From Andalucia godoyi (Eukaryota > Discoba > Jakobea > Jakobida > Andaluciidae): 64,000 nucleotides of DNA. Positions 30,107 to 39,610 of this stretch are shown in pieces. The stretch lies in contig VRVR01000061.1 of assembly GCA_009859145.1 (NCBI GenBank), forward strand, positions 103,459 to 167,458, written 5' to 3'. The notes beneath the pieces were generated by a model. The model did not search any database. It saw only the letters and a program-made list of their open reading frames with translations, and was not told the DNA's origin. The stretch's first letter is position 1; every line of letters starts with the position of its first letter. The translations under genes were made by a program, and so were the position numbers.

Positions 30107-30169
30107 CGTCTGCTTCGTTTTATTTATTTATTTGCATTTGTGTTTGTTCTTGATAATTGGCTAGAGGCG
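29738..30169. promoter_or_regulatory. Divergent intergenic region (calpain / MRE11)
   Basis: 432 bp between two genes read apart. It contains the (TC)n tract near the MRE11 start. No gene is seen. Confidence 0.4.
30031..30101 (+). repeat. (TC)n microsatellite, about 35 units
   Basis: Pure TC repeat about 70 bp upstream of the MRE11 ATG, on the coding strand. Confidence 0.95.
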
Positions 30170-32518
30170 ATGGCGAGTGGGTTTACACGGTGGCGCGCGC
30201 GCGAGGATGGGTCGTACTGTGATCCGCCACCTGTTGATTCTGGGGTGTTTCGCATCTTGGTTGCGACGGACAACCACTTGGGATTCATGGAAGACGACCC
30301 CGTGCGTGGGGGTGACTCGTTTCGGGCGATGGACGAGATACTGGGGACTGCGAGGGCACGAAACGTGGACATGGTGTTGCTTGGAGGAGACCTTTTTCAT
30401 ATGAATCAACCATCGCGAAGCACTCTTTTGCAGTCTATGAAGATGTTTCGCAGTCATGTGCTTGGAGATTCTGATATACTGTTTGGCTGTGAATCCGCGA
30501 TGGATGCAGCTCTGGTGCACAATCCTACCGGGGCGCTTAACTACGAAGACCCAAACATGAATATTGCACTGCCAATCTTTATTATTCATGGAAATCACGA
30601 CGATCCGGTGCTGGGTTCCTCGGCAATTGACGTCTTGTCGCACGCTGGATTGGTGAATTACATTGGAAAGCAGGCGTCGCTGGACAGTCTCATGGTGAAG
30701 CCGCTTCTCTTTCGGAAAGGCGAATCTCGATTGGCCCTGTATGGCCTTGGGTACTACTCGGACCTGCGCGTCGTATCGTTGATGCAGCAGGGAAAATGCA
30801 CGTTTGCGAGACCATCGGAAGGTTCCAATGACTACTTTAACATCATGCTCATCCATCAGAATCGATATCAGAGAGATGCCCGGGCTGCAGAAACAAACGT
30901 CAATGAGAACTCGCTGCCGGCGTTCTTGGACTGCGTGTTTTGGGGCCACGAGCACGAGTGCAAGCCGGACTTTCAGCCTACCGCACAAGGAGTCAATGTC
31001 GTCCAACTCGGCTCTTCCGTCATCACGTCGCTTTCCGACTATGAATCCTCTGCAAAGAAGTACTATATGATTCTGGAAGTCCACAAGAGAAGCTTTCGGT
31101 ACGAGAAAGTGCTGCTGCGGTCAAATCGGAGATTCTACTTTGAAAACATGGTTTTGGCAGACGTTTTTCACGACAAGGCACCGGAGCGAGTATCGGAAAA
31201 TGACATCATCTCCAAGGTGAAGGCTCGCATCCAGACAATTTTGAAAGAAGACGACCGAATCCGATCGAGCCAGACGATTCCTGAAGGATTCGAAAAGCCC
31301 CTGATCCGGATCCGTCTCAACTATTCTGGAGGGTTTGCGATGCCACGGACGCAGCTGATTCACGCCGATTTCCTCGACGTCGTTGCGAATCCGACCGATA
31401 TTGTCAATCTTATACGAGTCAAAACAGTCACGAAGCGTAGTCTGAACGGAAGGCGCGGAATGACTGGTGAAGAGTTGGACGACATGGTGGATGAAATCGA
31501 AGACGCCGAACTCCAGGCATCAAAGATCGAAGAGCTTGTTCTGCAACGACTGACCGACGACCACAAGGAGCTTCGAATACTGAGTGAGAAGAAGTTGACA
31601 TCTGCTGTTCACTCCTTTGTGGAGTTCTCCGTGACGAGTGCTATCCCAGCATTTGTCGATGCCGAGATGGAAAAGGCAACAGAGAAAGTTCTCGAGTCTC
31701 GAATGCGGATGCTCCAAGATATAGCAAAAAAGAGCATTTCGAAGAAGGCAGCGTCTACTCGACAACTGGCGATGATGTCCAATGCGAGACACACCGCCAG
31801 CAGCAGGCGACTAGGTAGCGAAGGGGGGAATGCAGGTGATGGCGATGACGAAGAGTTTGACCGGACCACAATCATGGAGCCTGCAGACCAGTCCGTCTCG
31901 TTTTTCCGACCCGAACACGAAATGGTCAATGTTCTCGACAAGGATGATGTTGAAGATATGTTTGGTTCTCTCGACAACCAAGTGCTGCTTCATCTCAAAG
32001 CCGAGCAAGAAGCAGGCCTCGACGAGTATGTCGAGACGATGATCCGCCAAGCCGGGCAAAACGACCCACCGCCCGAGTCGGATGATGCCGAAAGTTCGGG
32101 AGGAGAGGACAATGCACCAACCACAAAGTCAAGAAAGTCCCGATCGGCACCCAAAGGAGATGGCGAAGATGCCGTCGCGGGCCCTTCGAAGCGCGGCCGC
32201 GGGCCTGCACGAGGAGCAGCCGCTGGAAGGACCTCCGTTTCTACCTCGGCTCGAGGGCGCAAAAAGTCAGTCGATCCGTCTCAATCTGAAATTTCATTCG
32301 CAAAGGCATCGACTTCAACGGCCGGACGCGGGGCTCGGCATCGGCTCTCCGACGATGATGCAGTTGAACATATCAACCACGGCAACCACGGCAACCAGGG
32401 CAACCACGACGACGAAGATGACGACGACGTCGACGACGACGGCGCCGATGATATCTATACCAAGGCAGCTCCCCCACCGGCCAAGCGAGGTCGCGGACGC
32501 GGAAAAGCAGCACGATAA
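30170..32518 (+). CDS. MRE11: MRE11 DNA double-strand break repair nuclease
   Basis: 782 aa from ATG 30170 (MASGFTRWRAREDG); upstream in-frame codons only translate the TC repeat. The five phosphodiesterase motifs are clear: LVATDNHLGF (about 31-40), LLGGDLFHMNQPS, IIHGNHDDPV, MLIHQNR and FWGHEHECKPDFQP, giving the two-metal active site with His and Asp ligands. The DNA-binding capping domain follows (IRIRLNYSGGFAMPRTQLIH). The tail is acidic and Lys/Arg/Gly-rich (RGRGPARGAAAGRTSVSTSA, and KRGRGRGKAAR at the end), as in other MRE11 tails. MRE11 works with RAD50 and NBS1 in end resection and checkpoint signalling. Confidence 0.96.
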   Translation: MASGFTRWRAREDGSYCDPPPVDSGVFRILVATDNHLGFMEDDPVRGGDSFRAMDEILGTARARNVDMVLLGGDLFHMNQPSRSTLLQSMKMFRSHVLGDSDILFGCESAMDAALVHNPTGALNYEDPNMNIALPIFIIHGNHDDPVLGSSAIDVLSHAGLVNYIGKQASLDSLMVKPLLFRKGESRLALYGLGYYSDLRVVSLMQQGKCTFARPSEGSNDYFNIMLIHQNRYQRDARAAETNVNENSLPAFLDCVFWGHEHECKPDFQPTAQGVNVVQLGSSVITSLSDYESSAKKYYMILEVHKRSFRYEKVLLRSNRRFYFENMVLADVFHDKAPERVSENDIISKVKARIQTILKEDDRIRSSQTIPEGFEKPLIRIRLNYSGGFAMPRTQLIHADFLDVVANPTDIVNLIRVKTVTKRSLNGRRGMTGEELDDMVDEIEDAELQASKIEELVLQRLTDDHKELRILSEKKLTSAVHSFVEFSVTSAIPAFVDAEMEKATEKVLESRMRMLQDIAKKSISKKAASTRQLAMMSNARHTASSRRLGSEGGNAGDGDDEEFDRTTIMEPADQSVSFFRPEHEMVNVLDKDDVEDMFGSLDNQVLLHLKAEQEAGLDEYVETMIRQAGQNDPPPESDDAESSGGEDNAPTTKSRKSRSAPKGDGEDAVAGPSKRGRGPARGAAAGRTSVSTSARGRKKSVDPSQSEISFAKASTSTAGRGARHRLSDDDAVEHINHGNHGNQGNHDDEDDDDVDDDGADDIYTKAAPPPAKRGRGRGKAAR

Positions 32519-32993
32519 TCGGTTATTGTAGTTCTCATAAATTTTTGCCTTGCGTGCTCGCCTCCCTGGTCGGCATTTTATCGAGCAAGGATGTCGAACC
32601 TCGGACCTCGAAAAACTCAAAGCTCAAAAGCCGAAAGGCGAAAGGCGAAGGTCGAAAGTTGCGAGAAGGAAAAGAAAATAGTCGACACAACTTCTGAGTT
32701 CTGACCGCAGCACAATGTTTGATAGGACCCTTCTGCTCGTACCCACCCGGGTTTTTTTCTGCAGTTTCGACCCGATCGACTTCCTGTTGACTGCACCAAG
32801 TTGACGTCGCATTCTCCAATGAAACTTTCCGCTGTTGAATCGAAGGTCAAGAAATTTGCTACTTATCAGAGGATCTGTGAAGAGATGCGCTGACAGCAAT
32901 CCGCCACAATGTCCTCTCATCCAATGATTTAGTTTTGCTATTCCTTCTGAGTTCTTTTTTCACATCCTTCATTTCCTTCCTGTTCCTCACAAC
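32519..32993. other. Spacer between MRE11 and formin
   Basis: 475 bp with a purine-rich GCGAAAGGC-type near-repeat (about 32625-32660). No protein-like frame is convincing. Confidence 0.4.
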
Positions 32994-35900
32994 ATGGGTG
33001 TGCTATTCAACCAGTCTGTTTTCTTTGCGGTGGTCGCAGTTCTGGCCGCGAGTCATTGGCTGACGCATGTTCCAGGCACATGTGTGTCTTCTGCCTCTCA
33101 CGTACGTGTCAGCTCCAGGACACTGCTTGACTTTGAGTCTGGATTCACCGGGAATGTGTGGCCGTCGTATGCTGGTTCGAGCAACTGCGAGTGTTTCGAG
33201 GGGTTCAATGCATTCATGAATTGCTACTGGCCGATAATGTTTGTGTTTTTGTATGCAATATGCATGACCTTTATCTCACGTACGGTATGTCTGGACTGGC
33301 GTGAGCCGACAAAGGGGCTTTCGAAATCAGAGATTGCTGAGCTGGAGTCTCGAGTGAAGAACCAGATGGCAGACGATGCTGGTCTCACTTCCGACGCTGG
33401 TGTACTGGGAGACCACGGGGTCTTGTCTCCAGGTACGAATCTGCGCCCACTTCCAGCGCATCTCATCCGGTACAAAGGTGCATCCATCTTCGATGATGAA
33501 GAGGAAGAAGGGCTATCCACGGCCGGAAATCGCAATTCGTTCAAGAAAAAGGCAAAGATCATTCACGGACCGGGCTACGAAGAGGCAATGGCCAAGAAGA
33601 GAGCAGAATTGTACGGAATCACAGAAGGGACACAGACAGAAGTTCCAGGCTCTTCGTCAGGTCACGGCGGTGGTGATTCGACACTTCTTGGTGCAGGGTT
33701 TCCCGGTGGTGGTGGTGCCACGAATGGCGGTCGTGCGACTGGAATGACACCTGATGTGAAGGGCTCTGCCTCCAAAAATCGCGCCAATGGAGGTGCCGAA
33801 AAGTTCCAAGGCGTCTTCCGAGACATTTCGCGGAAGGAAGGCCTGTGGGTGATGCACGATTTCCCCCCGTACTGGAACATGCAGATGCGTACCAGAAGAT
33901 TGCACGAAGAGTTGTCCTTTATTTCCGAATCGTATCCGCAAGGACTGACGATTGTTCATTGTGGAAATCCCCAGGAAAATGCTCTTGCCGCCACTTGCGC
34001 TTCGATCTGTGGCACAATCAATCTTGTGCATTTTGGAATGATCGCGCAGTTCGAGTCTCTGAACACGCTGTTCTCCCTCTGTTCCGTGATCCACCGGATT
34101 CGCGCAAATCGCGGTGGCGTGACGGACCGTCCTGCCGTTGCACTGTACTTCTCCTCAGGTCGAGATGCGGACTACTTGTCGGTTGTCTACGCCTGCTATT
34201 TAGCGTATGCCGCCCTGTATGAGACACCGATGCAGGCTGCGCACGATTTGCAGCAGTACGGCCACCTTCATCTGTCCTATGATTTGTTCCCTTCACAATG
34301 GAGGTTTTGCAACTTTTTCGGGCTTGCTCTGAAGAGCTCAGGCTTTCCGCTGCGGGTTCCTGTCATGATTCGACAGTTGTACATCAAGAAGATTTCTGGA
34401 GTCGACGAGTCTCAGTTTGTCAATCAGTTGCGAATCGGCCTCGTCTGCGGTGGAGATGGTGTGTATGAATCGCGATCAACCTCGCGTGTCCGGTCCTCTG
34501 ACGATGGGCAGTTTGTCGTCTATCCGATCAACAGGCCGTTGCTGGGAGACTTTGTGCTCACCGGAGTGTCATCCCAGAACTCCGATGAGCCTCTGTTCCG
34601 CTTCTCGTTTTCCACGCTGTACATGAATTTCCAGGAACGATCCATCACGATTCCCAAGTCGCTCCTGGACTACGCGCACGATATCGATGACCTGCCTGCT
34701 GATTTTTGCATTCAGATCTTCTTTGAACCATTTTCAATGTCCTCTGTTCTTTCTCAGGACGTCCAAGTAATTCGCGATCTTGAAGCATTCATTCGAGAGG
34801 CTCCTGGGCATGTTGTGTCGGAGAATCCGATTCACATGGCAAATGCAAATGCTCTGTTTGGCGATACGGAAAAGTTTTCGAAGATTTCGTTGATTGATGA
34901 GATGAAGCGCCACAACTTTGCAATTCCTGGTTCTGGCAGTGGAAAAGGTAGTCAAGGAGGTCTTTGGAGTGGAGACGGACAGGGTCAGGGACAGGGTGGA
35001 CCTGGCTCATCGTCCTCGAAACGAGTCGCGAATGCTGGCGAAATCGACACATCAACAGCCTCGATGGATTCCGTGCGAAAGCTTCTGAATTCCCAGCTCT
35101 TCGAAAACGCCGATGAAAAGGGCAAAGCCGGAGACAAGCTTGCGATGCATGCGTATTCTGCCTCTCGGCATTCGATTTCGTCGGACATCGCATTGTCCCC
35201 CGGCGCGACTCCGCAGTCGGGCCGTAGATCGAACCAGAAGCGTGCATTGCACGACTTTTTCAGACAGCAGATTGCTGATCCGGGTTCAGAGGCGATTTCC
35301 GGAGCTGCCGGCGCAGGTGGTGGAATACCGCCCCCGCCGCCCATGGGTGGTATGCCTCCCCCACCTCCTCCACCACCTGGGATGGGAGGACTGCCACCAC
35401 CACCGCCGCCCCCAGGCATGGGCCTGCCGCCTCCTATTGATCTGGGACCACCGAACAATCTAAAGACGTTGCATTGGCAGCCCATTCCAGCGAACCGGAT
35501 TGAGAAGTCAATCTTCTCCAAGACGGATCATGCAGCACTCGAAGGCGCGCTTGGGGAGTCGGTAGAGACTCGTCTTGAAGAACACTTTTTGCTTGATCCA
35601 AATGCCATCAGCAATGCTCCCAAGGTGTCCGCCGACAAGAAGAACAACCGCGGTGAGATCACCGTTCTGGATAATCAGCGTGCCCAAAACATTGAAATTC
35701 GGTTGTCGCAGATGAAGATGGATCCCAAGACGATTGTCGAAGCCATTTTCAAGTTCGATCTCGAAGTGCTTACCGAGGGCATTGTGGATGGACTCATTGG
35801 CTGCGTCCCTACCGAAGAGGAGTCCAAGGAATGGGCTTCGCTGGACACGGAAGATGCGGGGAAGCTCTCATTGCCAGACAGGCTGTCGTTTGCCTTGTAC

Positions 35901-36818
35901 AAGATCCCGCGAGTGAAGGACAAGCTCCACTGCATGTCATTTGCCCACAAGTACAAGGAGCAATGCACGTCCATTGAAAAGGACATCCACCTTCTCATTC
36001 AGGCTTGTGAGGAGCTCTGCACCAGCGCGCGCTTTGCGGGTATTCTGGAGTACATTTTGTACATTGGCAACATTCTGAATCGCGGCAAGGTGAACAAGGG
36101 AAATGCAAAAGGTTTCCGCCTGCTCTCTTTGCAAGTTCTGCGAAACACCAAATCCATTGACGGAAAGTCGAATCTGCTGCGTTTCATCATCGAGCTGATT
36201 AGTGAGCATGATCGTGATCTGCTGCGCTTCAAGGACGAATTTCCGTCGCTGGAGTCTGCGATGCGTCTGAGCTCGGATGCCATCAAAGCCGAGCTGTTGG
36301 CAGTCGAGAATCACTTCAAGACGAGTTCTGCGGAGTTTGCAAATCTCGAACGCAATGCGGCGTCCGTGTACATTGAATGCTTCAGCTGCGATTTCCACGA
36401 GCGAGCGTTTTACCAAGCACTGCAGAACGTGCTTCCTGGGGCCGCTGATCAAGTGAAGATTCTCAAGAAACTGATGGAGGAGCTGAGCCACGTGTTCAAT
36501 GTTACGCAGTTTGCGTACGGCGAGCGTATTGGCGACTGCAAGCCAGAGGATTTGTTCGCGATTGTCCGCGAGTTCTTGAAGGAGTGGGAGGAAGAGCGCG
36601 ATGCACTGAAGCGCACGAGGAAGGCGGAGGCGAAAAAGAAATTGCGTGAAAGCACAGGACTTCGCTCCCGTGTTGCCAAGGTTGTCCAGGATGCACTCTC
36701 CTCCAAGCCGTCCGTTGTGGCAAAACCAAACGTCGAGGACGATGACGACGACGACGCCGCTGCTGCAGGAGCCTCGGGCGCAGGCGTCGGTCTTGGCTCT
36801 CCCGATTCGCTGGTCTGA
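32994..36818 (+). CDS. Membrane formin with PTEN/C2-like module and FH1-FH2
   Basis: 1274 aa from ATG 32994. Order of parts: an N-terminal signal or TM1 (about 8-25, FFAVVAVLAASHWL), a Cys-containing loop, TM2 (about 79-98, IMFVFLYAICMTFI), a basic and Gly-rich linker, and a PTEN-like domain (about 282-445: MHDFPPYWNMQMRTRR, GLTIVHCGNPQENALAA). A C2-like domain follows (about 455-615), then a Pro-rich FH1 (about 775-815), then FH2 (about 820-1220: LKTLHWQPIPANRI, LYIGNILNRGKVNKGNAKGF). The position of the catalytic HCxxGxxR loop reads FSSGRDADY, with no Cys, so the phosphatase is dead and probably binds lipids. FH2 nucleates actin filaments; this membrane link would place nucleation at a membrane. 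Confidence 0.9.
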   Translation: MGVLFNQSVFFAVVAVLAASHWLTHVPGTCVSSASHVRVSSRTLLDFESGFTGNVWPSYAGSSNCECFEGFNAFMNCYWPIMFVFLYAICMTFISRTVCLDWREPTKGLSKSEIAELESRVKNQMADDAGLTSDAGVLGDHGVLSPGTNLRPLPAHLIRYKGASIFDDEEEEGLSTAGNRNSFKKKAKIIHGPGYEEAMAKKRAELYGITEGTQTEVPGSSSGHGGGDSTLLGAGFPGGGGATNGGRATGMTPDVKGSASKNRANGGAEKFQGVFRDISRKEGLWVMHDFPPYWNMQMRTRRLHEELSFISESYPQGLTIVHCGNPQENALAATCASICGTINLVHFGMIAQFESLNTLFSLCSVIHRIRANRGGVTDRPAVALYFSSGRDADYLSVVYACYLAYAALYETPMQAAHDLQQYGHLHLSYDLFPSQWRFCNFFGLALKSSGFPLRVPVMIRQLYIKKISGVDESQFVNQLRIGLVCGGDGVYESRSTSRVRSSDDGQFVVYPINRPLLGDFVLTGVSSQNSDEPLFRFSFSTLYMNFQERSITIPKSLLDYAHDIDDLPADFCIQIFFEPFSMSSVLSQDVQVIRDLEAFIREAPGHVVSENPIHMANANALFGDTEKFSKISLIDEMKRHNFAIPGSGSGKGSQGGLWSGDGQGQGQGGPGSSSSKRVANAGEIDTSTASMDSVRKLLNSQLFENADEKGKAGDKLAMHAYSASRHSISSDIALSPGATPQSGRRSNQKRALHDFFRQQIADPGSEAISGAAGAGGGIPPPPPMGGMPPPPPPPPGMGGLPPPPPPPGMGLPPPIDLGPPNNLKTLHWQPIPANRIEKSIFSKTDHAALEGALGESVETRLEEHFLLDPNAISNAPKVSADKKNNRGEITVLDNQRAQNIEIRLSQMKMDPKTIVEAIFKFDLEVLTEGIVDGLIGCVPTEEESKEWASLDTEDAGKLSLPDRLSFALYKIPRVKDKLHCMSFAHKYKEQCTSIEKDIHLLIQACEELCTSARFAGILEYILYIGNILNRGKVNKGNAKGFRLLSLQVLRNTKSIDGKSNLLRFIIELISEHDRDLLRFKDEFPSLESAMRLSSDAIKAELLAVENHFKTSSAEFANLERNAASVYIECFSCDFHERAFYQALQNVLPGAADQVKILKKLMEELSHVFNVTQFAYGERIGDCKPEDLFAIVREFLKEWEEERDALKRTRKAEAKKKLRESTGLRSRVAKVVQDALSSKPSVVAKPNVEDDDDDDAAAAGASGAGVGLGSPDSLV

Positions 36819-36911
36819 TGCCGGCTGGTTGTCCTCTGCGTGGGTCCCCCAGGGCCCCGCAAAGTCCCACGAGATGAAATACAATAAAATATACACGCGA
36901 GACTAGCCATT

Positions 36912-37820
36912 TTAATGGTCATGATGATGTCCGTGGTGATGTCCGTGGTGGTCGCCATGATATTCGTGATGTCCGTGGTGATGATGCTGCTGCTGCTGCT
37001 GCTGCAGGGGTTGTTCGGAGACCATCTTTTGGATGGGAGCAAAGGCCTCGTGATGGAACCACTCCTGCAGCTGGTCTTCATGCGATGAAAGCCAGATCAT
37101 GGTTCCCAGTCCAATGGAGAGACCGATGGCGACAGCGAGCCACTTCTTGGACTGCATGACCCTCGGAAGCAGATCCGCGAGCGACAGGTACAAGAACGAT
37201 CCGCAGACTGCCGCGAGCATATACTCCTTTGGCACGCCATGCAGACACTGCGGGAACACAGCACCGACGACACACGTCATTGCACACACCACGTTCCACA
37301 TTACCGCAGACGTCTTTGAAAATCCGCTGGACAGCAAGACTCCCGAGTCAGACAGCTCCTGCGGAAGCTCGTGCATCGCCGCTGCAAATGCCGTTGCATA
37401 CCCTGCCTCGATCGACACGGAGAACGCAACTGCAATCGCCACGCCGTCGAGAAAGTTGTGCACAGCATCCGTAATCAGGTTCAGCGATCCCGCATGCAAG
37501 TCCAGCGCATGCGAAAGCACCGCGCATACCAACACCGAGCCAACCAGTATCATCCCAATCATCACATCCCCATGCGAGTGAGAGTGAGAGTGCGAGTGCG
37601 AGTGCGAGTGCGAGTGAGGGTCGTTGCTGTACATCTGGGGAAGCAAGTGAAAGACCGCGTCGCCAAACATGGACCCGACTGCGAGGCTGCACAGCAGAAT
37701 GCTGAGAAATGACTTTGGGTCCGCGAGCCGCTTTGCAGGAAGCAGCATCGTGCAAGTTCCCGCGAGCATCGCCACCGAAACCGACGCGCCCAGCACATGC
37801 GGAGACACCGACTGCAGCAT
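36912..37820 (-). CDS. ZIP-family zinc transporter (LIV-1 type)
   Basis: 302 aa from ATG 37820. Eight-helix layout with the ZIP signatures: DAVHNFLDGVAIAVAFSVSI in TM4 and AAAMHELPQELSDSGVLLSS in TM5, giving the HNFxDG and HELPxE metal motifs. Another family block is GSMFGDAVFHLLPQMY in TM2. A His-rich loop (HSHSHS, nt about 37565-37620) and a His-rich tail (HHGHHEYHGDHHGHHHGHHH) are expected zinc-binding or sensing segments. The family moves zinc (sometimes iron or manganese) into the cytosol from outside or from organelles. The length and loops fit the LIV-1 group (ZIP7/13-like). Confidence 0.93.
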   Translation of the reverse strand: MLQSVSPHVLGASVSVAMLAGTCTMLLPAKRLADPKSFLSILLCSLAVGSMFGDAVFHLLPQMYSNDPHSHSHSHSHSHSHSHGDVMIGMILVGSVLVCAVLSHALDLHAGSLNLITDAVHNFLDGVAIAVAFSVSIEAGYATAFAAAMHELPQELSDSGVLLSSGFSKTSAVMWNVVCAMTCVVGAVFPQCLHGVPKEYMLAAVCGSFLYLSLADLLPRVMQSKKWLAVAIGLSIGLGTMIWLSSHEDQLQEWFHHEAFAPIQKMVSEQPLQQQQQQHHHHGHHEYHGDHHGHHHGHHHDH

Positions 37821-38139
37821 CCTATCGTTTTACTCTGTTCCTTTGTGTTGTGTTCTGCCACCTTGTCTGAACGAGTCCAACCTGAGCGCACCGTTTACGT
37901 TCCACACCCATCTTCACAGCATCCACAACGCAAACCATACAACGCAATTACAGTAAACCTCAATTGAGGTTCGTTGGCGTTGGGAATGTGTGTGATCATG
38001 GGTTTCCCGGAGACATCTGGACTCTGTGAGTGTGTGTGGATGGGCGAAAAAAGTGTGTAGAGCTCGGTTGTGGCGAGAAAGGAAGGAAAGGGTGTGTGAC
38101 GGGGGTACGCAGCGGACCGGACAGTAGTACAGACATAGC
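37821..38139. promoter_or_regulatory. Divergent intergenic region (ZIP / DUS2)
   Basis: 319 bp between two genes read apart, carrying GTGTGTG-rich short stretches near 38030. No recognised element. Confidence 0.35.
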
Positions 38140-39477
38140 ATGAGGAGTGGTGATCTTGGGTCCGAAGAGGGCGAACGAGGAAGTAATGGAGGAGATGAGG
38201 GACGCTGTGGACGCGGTAGAGAGCTGGACTATAGGAACAAGGTGATGCTTGCACCGATGGTTCGGTTTGGGTATCTCCACCATCGGTTGCTTGCGCGGGA
38301 GTACGGGTGCGACGTGTGCTATTCCGAGGAGATCATAGACAAGAAGGTGATCCGATCGACTGTGGAGCGCGACGCGTCCTCTGGCGTAGTTCACTTCCGG
38401 ACGCCGTCGAACAACGTGGAGATTGAAGGGGACGTGGACTGCTTTGTGGCGTGGCCCGAGCGCGAGAGGGGAGGGTGTGTGATGCAGCTTGGCACTGGAG
38501 ACCCCGAGCTGGCGGTGCAGGCGGGCCGAAAAGTGCAGGAGTATGTGGATGGGATTGATGTGAACATGGGCTGTCCAAAGAAATTCTCGACGCAAATGGG
38601 CTCGGGCGCCGTGCTGCTGTCGCATCCCGAGGTCGCCGAGTCCATCCTGCACCACCTTGTGCGCGCAGTAGACGTCCCCGTGACGTGCAAAGTGCGGCTG
38701 CTGGAGAACAAGACGCTGGAACAGTCGATTGACTTTTACAAGAGAATGGAACGAACAGGCATCAAGGCGCTCACAGTCCACTGTCGGTTCCCGTCGCAGA
38801 AGCCGCGCCACCGAGGCAACTGGGCTGTGTTCCGTGAAATCAAGCGCCACCTTAGCATCCCGCTGATCGCAAACGGTGATATTTATACGTGGGACGACAT
38901 GGAAAAGGTCGTCGCAGACTCGGGCTGCGACAGCGTGATGCTTGCCCGAGGAGCGCTGCAGAACTTGTCCATTTTCAAGCCAAACAAGTATCGACACAGC
39001 GTTGGAGGTCGCTTGGGTAACGTCAAGGAGTGGTTCAGTGCCATGCCCGCGGAGTTCTTGCCGGACCATCCGTTGCATGTTGCAAGACGGCTCATCGACG
39101 AAAACATCAAGTGGAAGGCAGGAATCGCGAACTGCAAGTACGTGCTCGGCAAGGCGATGGAGCGACAACATTGCATCTGGCAGCTTCTACAGACATTCCC
39201 GTCGCATTCCATGGAGGCTATTGTGCAGCTGTGGTCGCCTGAAAATGACCACAGGTGGACGGGCAACCCGCCTGCACCAGGCCATCCGCACCCTTCCTCT
39301 TCCTCTTCGCTGGCGGCTGCGGCTGCGGCTGCGGCTGGCAACGCTTCGCCAAACGATGCTGAACGTCTCGCTGCAAAGAGCCAACGAGATTCCGGGGACG
39401 CTGGCGGCGAAGTACTCGATGCCGTCCCGGATGCAAAACGCCCACGGCGTGATGCTAACGTGGTGAATTCCGAGTAA
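38140..39477 (+). CDS. DUS2: tRNA-dihydrouridine synthase, DUS2-like
   Basis: 445 aa from ATG 38140. The TIM-barrel FMN enzyme blocks are LDYRNKVMLAPMVRFGYLHH, YGCDVCYSEEIIDKKV, VMQLGTGDPELAVQA, VDGIDVNMGCPKKFSTQMGS (with the catalytic Cys in GCPKK), VTCKVRLLENKTLEQSI, RTGIKALTVHCRF, SIPLIANGDIYTWDD and SVMLARGALQNLSIF. The CPKKFST-GSGA pattern and EEIIDKK are typical of eukaryotic DUS2, which makes D20 in tRNA. The animal double-stranded RNA-binding domain is absent. The C-terminus is Ala/Ser-rich with a likely nuclear localisation signal (KRPRRD). Confidence 0.93.
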   Translation: MRSGDLGSEEGERGSNGGDEGRCGRGRELDYRNKVMLAPMVRFGYLHHRLLAREYGCDVCYSEEIIDKKVIRSTVERDASSGVVHFRTPSNNVEIEGDVDCFVAWPERERGGCVMQLGTGDPELAVQAGRKVQEYVDGIDVNMGCPKKFSTQMGSGAVLLSHPEVAESILHHLVRAVDVPVTCKVRLLENKTLEQSIDFYKRMERTGIKALTVHCRFPSQKPRHRGNWAVFREIKRHLSIPLIANGDIYTWDDMEKVVADSGCDSVMLARGALQNLSIFKPNKYRHSVGGRLGNVKEWFSAMPAEFLPDHPLHVARRLIDENIKWKAGIANCKYVLGKAMERQHCIWQLLQTFPSHSMEAIVQLWSPENDHRWTGNPPAPGHPHPSSSSSLAAAAAAAAGNASPNDAERLAAKSQRDSGDAGGEVLDAVPDAKRPRRDANVVNSE

Positions 39478-39610
39478 CTGCACGCGCATCCAGGACGAAA
39501 GACGAGCAAAATGGTTCTCAAAAAACATACAATTAATATTAAAAATAAAATAAAATAAATACCACCAACACTACTACTACTACTACTACTACAACTACTA
39601 TTAATTCACG

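Noticed and set aside
29954-30169. N-terminal Ser-Leu repeat extension of MRE11
   Set aside because: It is the translation of the TC repeat; the family-like start is at 30170.
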